The position numbers were made by a program, and so were the translations under genes. A DNA stretch of 8,915 bases from Methanobacteriota archaeon (GTDB lineage Archaea; Hydrothermarchaeota; Hydrothermarchaeia; Hydrothermarchaeales; SZUA-236), in NCBI GenBank assembly GCA_003230355.1, contig QIDD01000076.1, forward strand, positions 1 to 8,915. The letters are read 5' to 3'. Positions 1 through 6,281 of this stretch are shown in pieces. Below the pieces are notes generated by a model that was given only the letters and a program-made list of their open reading frames with translations, was not told the origin of the DNA and did no database searches. How positions within the stretch are numbered: the first letter of the stretch is position 1; every line of letters starts with the position of its first letter.

Positions 1-2
1 TT

Positions 3-749
3 CCCACGAGGCTGCTTTTTCCAGTTGCATCGCCTAAGCTGGATTTTTTCTTTAACAAGGCTTTTTACACCCGTATAGGGCTTAAGGAGCTGAAGATGTA
101 CGGCCGTGTTTTCAGGCTTTTTGTAACACCCCTTATCGATTCGCTGAGGCGCAAGATCGGCAGGCGCTCACCCTTTCTTGAGTATTTGGCATCCTATAAA
201 TACGCGCTTTCAGGCGAGTTCGCCCTTACATCAGATCTAGCGTTAAACATCCGCATGCCCGGTGACTGGGGTGTGGAGATGGGAATTCTCTCCGAGGTTT
301 TTCGAAGCGCAAGCTTGAAGCGGGTGTGCCAGACCGACCTTGGATTTCACGACCATAAACACCAAACTATCGGCAGCAGCGAAACAGGGCTTGTGAAGAT
401 GGCGGGTGACATTGAAAAATCGATGCTGCGAAACCTTGTGGAGATGGAGGGCGCTGATATTTCAACAACCTTTTTACAGAGCTTGCAGGTTCTCTATCGG
501 CGGCTGGGAGAGGATTATATTCATAGCTACGGCGGCGACTCATTTTTCAACAGTCTTGTCTATGACCGTCATGAGGAGGAAAAAATTTTGGGTATGTTCA
601 GCGACCTCATTTTGGGTGCGGGGCAGGAGTATCTTGAGAGTCCTTTCGGCGCCGAGATTCCGAGCTGGAGCCGTGTGCTTTCCGCTCAGCCAAACCTTCG
701 ATCTGAGATCAGAGATGCTGCAGAACAGGATATGAAGAAATTGGCTTGA
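3..749 (+). CDS. gpgS: Glucosyl-3-phosphoglycerate synthase, C-terminal part (5' end outside window)
   Basis: The frame is open from base 3, upstream of the first ATG at 96, so this is the last 248 residues of a longer protein. The family transfers glucose from an NDP-glucose to 3-phosphoglycerate, the first step to the compatible solute glucosylglycerate (GT81, GT-A fold, cytoplasmic). Recognisable blocks are YGRVFRLFVTPL just after the first ATG, YALSGEFAL (fragment residues 67-75), GDWGVEMG (87-94) and HDHKHQ (116-121); the last probably supplies the metal-binding histidine known in the family. Family members are near 400 residues, so about 150 N-terminal residues, including the DxD sugar-nucleotide/metal site, lie to the left. 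No cognate phosphatase (gpgP) is visible downstream; it may lie upstream. The gene converges on nadE with a 12-base gap. A mannosyl-3-phosphoglycerate synthase is the main alternative, but the sequence blocks fit GpgS better. Confidence 0.85.
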   Translation, partial: PTRLLFPVASPKLDFFFNKAFYTRIGLKELKMYGRVFRLFVTPLIDSLRRKIGRRSPFLEYLASYKYALSGEFALTSDLALNIRMPGDWGVEMGILSEVFRSASLKRVCQTDLGFHDHKHQTIGSSETGLVKMAGDIEKSMLRNLVEMEGADISTTFLQSLQVLYRRLGEDYIHSYGGDSFFNSLVYDRHEEEKILGMFSDLILGAGQEYLESPFGAEIPSWSRVLSAQPNLRSEIRDAAEQDMKKLA

Positions 750-761
750 AACAATGCCGCG

Positions 762-1571
762 CTACTCTGGCAGTTTCACAATCGTTGGCATAGCGCGTTT
801 GTGCATATTTTTTTCAACCATCACTGATATTCGTTGAACCCGTTTCACGCTTATGCCAATAATTTCTGAGGTCTCATCCGCTGTCTCGCCGAGTTCAACT
901 GTGTGATAAAGTATCTGGTCCAGGATTTCATAGGTTTCGCCAAGCTCCTCTTCATCGGTCTGAGCATGCCAGAGCCCTGCGCTGGGAGGTTTATCAATAA
1001 TTACCTGGGGGATTTGCATGTGCTCTGCGAGCTGGCGCACCTGCGTTTTGTAGAGGCCGCCGATAGGCAGAAAGTCCACGCCGCCGTCGCCGTATTTAGT
1101 GAAATATCCCAGGAGAAGCTCAGTCTTGTTTCCAGTGCCAAGAACAACGAGGTCGTTAAGGTTTGCCGCTGCATAGTTGAAGAGCATTCTAAGCCGCGGC
1201 GCAATATTCGCTCTAGCATGAAATCCGCCTTCACCGCTGTCGAGAGTTATGTCTGGAAAGACTTTTTTAACTGCAGTTGCCGCATCTTTCAGCTCGATTA
1301 CGCGGCTGGCTATGCTGAACTTTTCAGAGACGAGTGCGGCATGTTCAAGATCCTCAGACGTCGAAACACCGGAAACAGGCATGACAAGGGCCTGCACACG
1401 GTTTCCAAGAGCCTCTTTTGCAAGCGCACCCACAAGGGCTGAGTCCACACCCCCGCTGAGCCCAAGGACCGCTCCTTTTGCACCGGCTTCTTCCACAAAA
1501 TCTGAAATCGCCTCTACAATCCTCTGCCTATACTGCTCAAGCCTTTTTGCCGAGAGAAGTATCCCTTCCAT
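762..1571 (-). CDS. nadE: NH3-dependent NAD+ synthetase
   Basis: It amidates nicotinic acid adenine dinucleotide to NAD+ with ATP, the last step of NAD synthesis in the cytoplasm. With the start at 1571 the protein has 269 residues, normal for the ammonia-dependent form; there is no N-terminal nitrilase (glutaminase) domain. The ATP pyrophosphatase P-loop SGGVDS is at residues 39-44, with GTGNKTE at 145-151, KYGDGGVD at 159-166 and the family motif DKPPSAGLW at 193-201. The open frame runs 23 codons further up (to 1640), but that would enter the divergent phosphoesterase gene and pass over the shared TATA element. ATGs at 1577 and 1571 are both possible. 1571 sits about 27 bases from the TATA centre, so the mRNA would be essentially leaderless. 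There is no Shine-Dalgarno sequence. Function is secure; the exact start is not. Confidence 0.93.
   Translation of the reverse strand: MEGILLSAKRLEQYRQRIVEAISDFVEEAGAKGAVLGLSGGVDSALVGALAKEALGNRVQALVMPVSGVSTSEDLEHAALVSEKFSIASRVIELKDAATAVKKVFPDITLDSGEGGFHARANIAPRLRMLFNYAAANLNDLVVLGTGNKTELLLGYFTKYGDGGVDFLPIGGLYKTQVRQLAEHMQIPQVIIDKPPSAGLWHAQTDEEELGETYEILDQILYHTVELGETADETSEIIGISVKRVQRISVMVEKNMHKRAMPTIVKLPE
808..814 (+). terminator. T7 tract, candidate terminator for gpgS
   Basis: A run of seven T on the plus strand starts 59 bases after the gpgS stop codon, inside the 3' end of the convergent nadE. Archaeal RNA polymerase can terminate at U-rich tracts without a hairpin. The role is inferred from position and composition only. 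Confidence 0.35.
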
Positions 1572-1587
1572 AAACATCGTTTCATTC

Positions 1588-1610
1588 GGGAAAGTTATAA
1601 AATCTTTGCC
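1588..1610. promoter_or_regulatory. Shared divergent archaeal promoter (BRE-TATA-BRE)
   Basis: TTATAAAA at 1595-1602 reads as a TATA box on the plus strand and as TTTTATAA on the minus strand. It is flanked by GGGAAAG on the left and CTTTGCC on the right, so each direction has a purine-rich BRE-like element (GGGAAAG for plus, GGCAAAG for minus). Measured from the TATA centre, the phosphoesterase ATG (1628) is about 29 bases away and the nadE ATG (1571) about 27, which predicts leaderless or near-leaderless transcripts both ways. The sequence match is direct; promoter activity is inferred. Confidence 0.6.
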
Positions 1611-1627
1611 TGTTGATAAAGGGCTTG

Positions 1628-2290
1628 ATGGAGGTTGCAATTATTGCTGATGTTCACGCCAATCTGCCGGCGCTGGAGGCAGTGCTCACAGAGATTGGGG
1701 GAATGGAGGTCTTTTGCTGCGGTGACCTTGTAGGCTACAACACCTTTCCAAATGAAACAGTTGAACTCGTTCGAAGACAGGGGATAACAGGGATTGTGGG
1801 AAACCACGACTACGCCGTTGTCACTGGCGATTACACCCGGCTCAACACACTTGCGAAAAAGGCTGCAGAATGGACTAGGGGTATACTCTCAAATGACAAT
1901 CTAAAATACCTGGCAGCCCTTCCAAAAAGCTATGAGGACGAGAGGTTTTCAGCATTTCACGGAAGTCCCCGCGACCCGCTTTTTGAATACCTATTTCAAA
2001 ACGCTTCTGAAGAGATCTTAACCTCTTTTCTCGGAAATTGCAGCACCCTGATTTTGGGCCACACCCACCTGCCATTTGTACATAAACTTGAGGGCAAACT
2101 CATACTCAACCCTGGCTCAGTTGGTCAGCCGCGGGACAGAAGTCCACTGGCGGCATACGCAGTGCTTGACCTTGAAGCGAATAGCGCGGTGATAAGGCGC
2201 GTTAAATATGATGTGGACTTTGTTGCCAGAGACATTCGAAGGCATGGCCTGCCTATTGAATTTGCAGAGCGCCTCTACAGCGGAGATTAA
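1628..2290 (+). CDS. Calcineurin-like metallophosphoesterase (YfcE/MJ0936-like)
   Basis: A 220-residue cytoplasmic dimetal phosphoesterase of the small Metallophos_2 type. All metal-binding blocks are present in order: D8-x-H10 (ADVHAN), GD at 32-33, GNHD at 58-61, H111 (FHGSP), GHTH at 144-147 and the family block NPGS at 161-164. Relatives hydrolyse phosphodiesters or nucleotide substrates such as cyclic or bis-nucleoside compounds, but the natural substrate cannot be read from sequence. ATG 1628 was preferred over the in-frame ATG at 1613 because the protein then begins MEVAIIADVH, the usual family N-terminus, and because 1613 lies only about 15 bases from the TATA centre. It diverges from nadE and converges on the DUF1786 gene with a 15-base gap. 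No signal peptide or membrane segment is seen. Confidence 0.88.
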   Translation: MEVAIIADVHANLPALEAVLTEIGGMEVFCCGDLVGYNTFPNETVELVRRQGITGIVGNHDYAVVTGDYTRLNTLAKKAAEWTRGILSNDNLKYLAALPKSYEDERFSAFHGSPRDPLFEYLFQNASEEILTSFLGNCSTLILGHTHLPFVHKLEGKLILNPGSVGQPRDRSPLAAYAVLDLEANSAVIRRVKYDVDFVARDIRRHGLPIEFAERLYSGD

Positions 2291-2305
2291 ATTTCGATTC
2301 AGCGG

Positions 2306-3361
2306 TTAAGATGTGCGATTTTTAATGAAATCGACTATGCCCACGGTTCCAGTCATCATCACATCGCCGAAGGGACGGGCAAACTCAATAGGGAGGTCGC
2401 AATCTGAGAGCAGCCCTCTGTTCGGACCGGTTACAAGCACCCTTTTAATGTTTCTGATTCCTGGCGCTCTTTTAATATGGCATCCGTGTCCATGATCCAA
2501 GTAGACCTCGTTGTTTGTCAAATTGCCATCAGCCAGGCGCACAAGATAGTTGGTAAGCTTCTCCCTGGTTAGCGTGTGTGTGTGATGTTCGAAGACTGAG
2601 TCGAGGCGCCCGCCCTCGCCGACAACAGCAGCCATTGTATGGCCGTTACCCACGTCAACGCAGAGGCAGGGCCGCTCAGAGGCCTCATGGAGCACGCCGG
2701 AAATCGCCGCAAATTTTGAGTCCACCACAAAGACCTTGCCTGAAAAAGACCTTCGAATATGATACAAAACAGAGTTCATCCGTGAATAATAGCTTGGTGG
2801 TTTCTCAAACAAAAAGTCTGCAAGAGTTGCGCCGGAGTCAAGCATTTCAGCGATCTTTTCAAAACGAAATTTACGGTCTGACTTATCCTGCTCAAAGCCG
2901 TGGTCCTGAACTGAAACACCGATGGTCTCAGGCATCTCCTCGCCGGCGCTGGATAAAACCCCAAACAACATCTCCAGATCTACATCCATAGCCTCAACAG
3001 AGGTCAAATCCAGATCCGCCGCCTCCCCATCTGTTACGATTTCAATTCCCTCCTCTCGAACCTGGTTGAGATCATCTCTAAGCGTCTTCGCCGCATCCTC
3101 GGTCATAACCACTCGAAACCCCTTCTTTAAATGTCTGCGAATAGCCATCGACACCGGGCCGCCGCCCATCGTTGAGCCAATAATCAAAATGTCCCGGTCA
3201 AACTTTGAAATCCGCCTGGCAAGTATCTGCGTCTGCGAAGGGAGAACAAGCTTAAGATTATTTTCTTCAAGACGCGCCGGATCATAGAGTAAAATATCCT
3301 GCGTCCCAGTCCCCACGTCAACAGCTAAAATCCGCCCCCGCCCGCTCTGAATCCCCATCAT
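2306..3361 (-). CDS. DUF1786 (COG4012) ASKHA-fold protein, function unknown
   Basis: A 351-residue soluble protein matching the archaeal DUF1786/COG4012 family, some members of which carry a doubtful label as pyruvate formate-lyase activating enzyme. It has no radical-SAM CxxxCxxC motif, so that label is not supported here. The layout resembles an ASKHA (actin/Hsp70/sugar kinase) ATPase: a phosphate-1-like loop DVGTGT (15-20), a second acidic phosphate loop DVGNGHT (236-242) and a glycine turn VTGPNRG (310-316) near the end, plus STMGGGP (63-69). Two histidine-rich spots, HHTHT (259-263) and DHGHGCH (289-295), could bind a metal. Its first ATG (3361) overlaps the TGA of aIF2 beta as ATGATG, so it is very likely translated by coupling from that gene; Met2 (3358) is an equally possible start. 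Family membership is recalled from sequence; the ATPase role is inference. Confidence 0.8.
   Translation of the reverse strand: MMGIQSGRGRILAVDVGTGTQDILLYDPARLEENNLKLVLPSQTQILARRISKFDRDILIIGSTMGGGPVSMAIRRHLKKGFRVVMTEDAAKTLRDDLNQVREEGIEIVTDGEAADLDLTSVEAMDVDLEMLFGVLSSAGEEMPETIGVSVQDHGFEQDKSDRKFRFEKIAEMLDSGATLADFLFEKPPSYYSRMNSVLYHIRRSFSGKVFVVDSKFAAISGVLHEASERPCLCVDVGNGHTMAAVVGEGGRLDSVFEHHTHTLTREKLTNYLVRLADGNLTNNEVYLDHGHGCHIKRAPGIRNIKRVLVTGPNRGLLSDCDLPIEFARPFGDVMMTGTVGIVDFIKNRTS
2319..2323 (+). terminator. T5 tract, candidate terminator for the phosphoesterase
   Basis: Five T on the plus strand, starting 29 bases past the stop codon and inside the 3' end of the opposing DUF1786 gene. It is short, so this is a weak call based on position. 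Confidence 0.2.
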
Positions 3362-3978
3362 AAGGTCTGGACAATATCACCGAAGGCCATGTTCTTGTTG
3401 ATGCCTGTTATCTTCGTTTTCACAGTCTGCCCTTCCCGCGAGTTGTTCACGAAGACCAGGTACTTGCCGTGTCTGGCCATGCCGTCGCCTTTCTTCCCGG
3501 TCCGCGTTATCTGGACTGTGATTTCATCGCCAATACTTAGATCGGGTTTCTCAGTCATTGGAGCGCTTTTCTGCTTGATAGTTCCAACAGAGTGGCGCGC
3601 GCCGCAGGCCTCGCATTTGAGAAAGGTCATGCGTTTTTCATGGATTATATTGGTATCCGGCCGTTTGCACTCAGGGCATATAACATAGGATTCGATGAAT
3701 GCTTCGAACTTGTCCTGCAGCTGAGCGAGTCTGAACTGGCCTTTGAGAGTGAGACGGCTGGCATCGTATTCGCCTGCTGTGCCCATCACACCGAGGAAGT
3801 ATTTTCCAAGTATGTCAGTGCTTCTGTTAATCCCTTTTGAAACATCGCCGAAGTTCGAAACAACAGTGATTCTGCCTTGGACCACCGCCTCAAGCACTGG
3901 TATCTGGAACCTTGATTCTTCCTTAAGAATTTCTGGAAGCGCACTATAGGCTCTATCAAGCATGTCTTCGTATTCCAT
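3358..3978 (-). CDS. eif2b: Translation initiation factor aIF2 beta with C-terminal TRAM domain
   Basis: The beta subunit of the archaeal aIF2 trimer, which brings Met-tRNAi to the small ribosomal subunit. The 206 residues divide into an N-terminal alpha-helical and aIF2beta/eIF5-type core (about 1-98, with the block RITVVSNFGDV and HPxH-position-like LGKYFLGVMGTAGE), a C4 zinc ribbon (Cys101, Cys104, Cys122, Cys125), and a TRAM domain (about 147-206, with GDEITVQI, KGDGMARHGKYLVFV and FGDIV), a small beta-barrel that binds RNA. The plain family protein is about 140 residues, so the TRAM tail accounts for the extra length; such fusions are known from methanogen and haloarchaeal relatives. ATG 3978 is preceded by AGGGGGT only 3 bases away and by a TATA/BRE pair, so the transcript may start within a few bases of the ATG. 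Its stop overlaps the start of the DUF1786 gene. Confidence 0.92.
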   Translation of the reverse strand: MEYEDMLDRAYSALPEILKEESRFQIPVLEAVVQGRITVVSNFGDVSKGINRSTDILGKYFLGVMGTAGEYDASRLTLKGQFRLAQLQDKFEAFIESYVICPECKRPDTNIIHEKRMTFLKCEACGARHSVGTIKQKSAPMTEKPDLSIGDEITVQITRTGKKGDGMARHGKYLVFVNNSREGQTVKTKITGINKNMAFGDIVQTL

Positions 3979-4003
3979 AGTACCCCCTTCTGTGATGGTT
4001 GTC

Positions 4004-4018
4004 TTATTTAAGATTATC
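4004..4018 (-). promoter_or_regulatory. TATA/BRE promoter for the aIF2 beta gene
   Basis: On the minus strand GATAAT (a match to the BRE consensus RNWAAW) is followed by CTTAAATAA, a TATA-like box centred near 4008. This is 30 bases from the ATG at 3978 and predicts a start site near 3982. The element overlaps the last codons of the upstream histidine kinase gene, so aIF2 beta probably has its own promoter in addition to any read-through. Confidence 0.5.
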
Positions 4019-6212
4019 TCACGCCCTGTGAAATGTCTGCGGGAATTGTTAGTGTGAATGTGGAGCCTTTATTATACGTGCTTGTAACGGTGATTTCGCC
4101 GCCGAGCATGTTTGCAATTTTCTGTGAGAGATAGAGGCCAAGCCCTGATCCCTCGGTGACGCTGTCGATGGGTGGGTTTACCCGTTGGAATGATTGGAAC
4201 AGCAGGGGGAGATCCTCTGCTTTGATGCCGATTCCCGTGTCTTCAACACTGACCGTGACAGTGCCTCCGCCGGGCGCGGTGCTAACCGTTATCTCACCTT
4301 TTGCGGTGAATTTAACGGCGTTGTCCACCAGGTTTGTGAGCACCTGTTTAAAGCGTTTCACATCGCTATGCACAACGATTTCAGATGTGTTTTCAACTAT
4401 TCGAACCACCCTCTCCCGTGTCTTTGGCGTGAAGATCTCAACCACCTCGCTAACCGCCTTTTGCATGTCAAAATAAGTGGGTTCAACCGCCATTCTGCCA
4501 GCTTCAATCTTTGATATGTCAAGCAGATCCTCAATAAGTGCCAACAGGTGCCGGGCGTTCGAGTTAACGATTCCAAGCTGTTTTTTCTGCTCTTCATTGA
4601 GTTTACCTGAAAGACCTTGGAGCATGAGCCCGGTAAACCCGATTATCGAGTTCAGCGGTGTGCGAAGCTCGTGGCTCACGCTTGCGAGAAAAACTGTTTT
4701 CAGACGGTCAGATTCCTGCAGCTTAAGGTTAGCCGATTCAAGGTCATGCGTCGCCTCAGTAAGCTCCTCCACAAGGCTCACAAGAGAATCCCTGGCATGG
4801 GAAAGCTCTTTTGTACGATCCTTCACAAGCTCTTCAAGATGATAGCGGTATTTGGCGAGTTCCTCCTCTGTTCTCTTGCGCTCGGTAATGTCCAGCATAA
4901 TGCCGGATATCAAATCCCCATCTAGAGTTGCGGAGATCAGGATGTTTTTCAATCTATCATTTTTATCAAAGGCCTCAAACTCGAAGTCGTCAACTCTTCC
5001 TCTTCTTCTCAAGATTTCAATCAGCTCATCCCTCCTTTTAGGGTCTTTGTAACGCAATACTGACCTTAGTTCCTTCATCTCCGTTGTTGAACTTAAACCC
5101 GCGATCCTCGCCATTGCATCGTTAACATAGAGTACATCTCCATTGAGATTGGTCTGATAGACTCCAACTATTGTGTTATCCACAATATCTCTGTATTTCT
5201 TCTCACTTACCTTAAGCGCCTCCTCCGCTTTCTTGCGCTCGGTGATGTCTCTCATAATGCCCATGTCTGCAGGCCTTCCCATGTATTCGATAACAGAGGC
5301 GCTTACCTCAACAGGTATCTTTCTGCCATCCTTTGAAAGGATATTGATCTCATATTTGCTGGGCACCTGCTCGCCGTTCATCCTTTTTTCATATCTCTTT
5401 AAAACCAATCCTTTGAATTCAGGGTCTACAAAATCCATAAAAGCCCGGCCTATAACCTCTGAAGAGGGAAAGCCGGCAAGCTCTGAAACCTTTGGATTTA
5501 TAAATTTCAGCACCCCGTCTTGGATGATCACGATCCCGTCGTTTCCACACTCCACCAGGGTTGAGTACTTTTCCTCCGACACCTTCAACTCCTGAGTGCG
5601 CTCCTCAACCTTTACTTCCAGATTTTCCTTGGCAGATATCAGTTCCTCCTCCATCTGCTTGCGCTCGATAATCACCGCCAGATTTGATGCGAACAGCTCA
5701 AGTGCGGGTATGTCAACATCTGCCATGTCTTTGTTTGTAGCAGCGCCAAGTATTCCGAGCACACGGTCATTTGATAGCAGGGGCACTCGAATCACCCATT
5801 TGAATCCTGCTATTTTCGCAACAGCCGGCGCAAACTTTGCTAGTTTCCGCTCGCCGCCAGCAAAGGCTTCAAAGACACGCACCATATCATCGAGTATCAC
5901 CGGCGCCTTCGTGTCGATAACCTCTTTAAAACAGCTGCCTTCAAAAAGCTTGATATTGTATCCGTCAACAGTTATCCCTGTAAGCTTTTCAACAGCCCTG
6001 ATTATATTGGAATCAATGGTGATGTTTGCATATCTGAGCACGTCTTTGTCTTCGAGGAGGAAGATGTCGCAGGCAGGATAGTTGAATATCTCAGCTACAC
6101 CTTCAACCGCACTTTGAAGTATGCCACTTAACGCCACCCCTCTATTGGCTGCTTCATTTATCTCTTTTAGAAGTATTAGTTGAGCCGAGCCCTTGTCGAT
6201 TTCTCCAGCCAT
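4014..6212 (-). CDS. Soluble GAF-PAS-PAS sensor histidine kinase
   Basis: A 732-residue cytoplasmic sensor kinase without transmembrane segments. In order: GAF domain (about 10-185), coiled coil (186-212), PAS 1 (about 213-325, ending MRDITERKKAEEAL), PAS 2 (about 335-445, ending LDITERKRTEEEL), coiled coil (446-508), HisKA with phospho-acceptor His514 in SVSHELRTPLN, and a HATPase domain with N box NLVDNAVKF (627-635), G1 box DTGIG (658-662), F box around LFQSFQRV (671-678) and G2 box GSGLGL (688-693). All catalytic motifs look intact. No receiver or output domain is fused and no response regulator is encoded nearby, so the partner and the ligand are unknown. The start at 6212 follows the dapF stop by 69 bases. 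A weak GAGGG lies 12 bases upstream, and a TATA-like box at 6265-6274 suggests a leader near 30 bases. GAF/PAS sensor kinases of this build are common in Methanosarcinales-like archaea. Confidence 0.93.
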   Translation of the reverse strand: MAGEIDKGSAQLILLKEINEAANRGVALSGILQSAVEGVAEIFNYPACDIFLLEDKDVLRYANITIDSNIIRAVEKLTGITVDGYNIKLFEGSCFKEVIDTKAPVILDDMVRVFEAFAGGERKLAKFAPAVAKIAGFKWVIRVPLLSNDRVLGILGAATNKDMADVDIPALELFASNLAVIIERKQMEEELISAKENLEVKVEERTQELKVSEEKYSTLVECGNDGIVIIQDGVLKFINPKVSELAGFPSSEVIGRAFMDFVDPEFKGLVLKRYEKRMNGEQVPSKYEINILSKDGRKIPVEVSASVIEYMGRPADMGIMRDITERKKAEEALKVSEKKYRDIVDNTIVGVYQTNLNGDVLYVNDAMARIAGLSSTTEMKELRSVLRYKDPKRRDELIEILRRRGRVDDFEFEAFDKNDRLKNILISATLDGDLISGIMLDITERKRTEEELAKYRYHLEELVKDRTKELSHARDSLVSLVEELTEATHDLESANLKLQESDRLKTVFLASVSHELRTPLNSIIGFTGLMLQGLSGKLNEEQKKQLGIVNSNARHLLALIEDLLDISKIEAGRMAVEPTYFDMQKAVSEVVEIFTPKTRERVVRIVENTSEIVVHSDVKRFKQVLTNLVDNAVKFTAKGEITVSTAPGGGTVTVSVEDTGIGIKAEDLPLLFQSFQRVNPPIDSVTEGSGLGLYLSQKIANMLGGEITVTSTYNKGSTFTLTIPADISQGVR
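4861..5681. repeat. Three dispersed copies of the sensor-linker sequence within the kinase gene
   Basis: Near-identical DNA occurs at 4861-4904 and 5221-5261 (shared core CTTGCGCTCGGT then ATGTC then CATAATGCC, with a 3-base length difference), and a weaker third copy at 5644-5681 (TGCTTGCGCTCGATAATCACC region, with the shared TCCTCC lead). Each encodes the linker after a sensor domain (DITERK, DITERK and VIIERK). This fits sensor-domain duplication within the gene rather than a mobile repeat. Confidence 0.6.
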
Positions 6213-6264
6213 AGAACTGATATGCCCTCATTAATCAGATACTACTTGTGAGTCAACTTCCTGA

Positions 6265-6274
6265 CTATAAAAAA
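6265..6274 (-). promoter_or_regulatory. TATA-like box for the histidine kinase; overlaps a T6 tract after dapF
   Basis: On the minus strand TTTTTTATAG lies 8 bases past the dapF stop. Its centre is about 58 bases from the kinase ATG, giving a possible 5' leader near 30 bases. The six T could also serve as a U-tract terminator for dapF. Both readings are inferred and not exclusive. Confidence 0.35.
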
Positions 6275-6281
6275 CCTGTGT

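Noticed and set aside
582..587. T6 tract on the minus strand, as a nadE terminator
   Set aside because: It lies about 175 bases past the nadE stop and inside the gpgS coding sequence, too far to assign.
406..735. 109-codon open frame within gpgS in another frame
   Set aside because: Shadow of the gpgS frame, which carries all conserved blocks.
1572..1640. Longer nadE start at 1640
   Set aside because: It would overlap the divergent phosphoesterase gene and cover the shared TATA element; the added residues are not family-like.
2578..2991. 137-codon plus-strand open frame opposite the DUF1786 gene
   Set aside because: Arg/Gln-rich low-complexity translation without a start context; a shadow of the minus-strand gene.
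5596..6081. 161-codon plus-strand open frame opposite the kinase
   Set aside because: It is Ser-rich, has no recognisable domain, and lies wholly antisense to a well-supported kinase gene. The same applies to the other open frames opposite the kinase.
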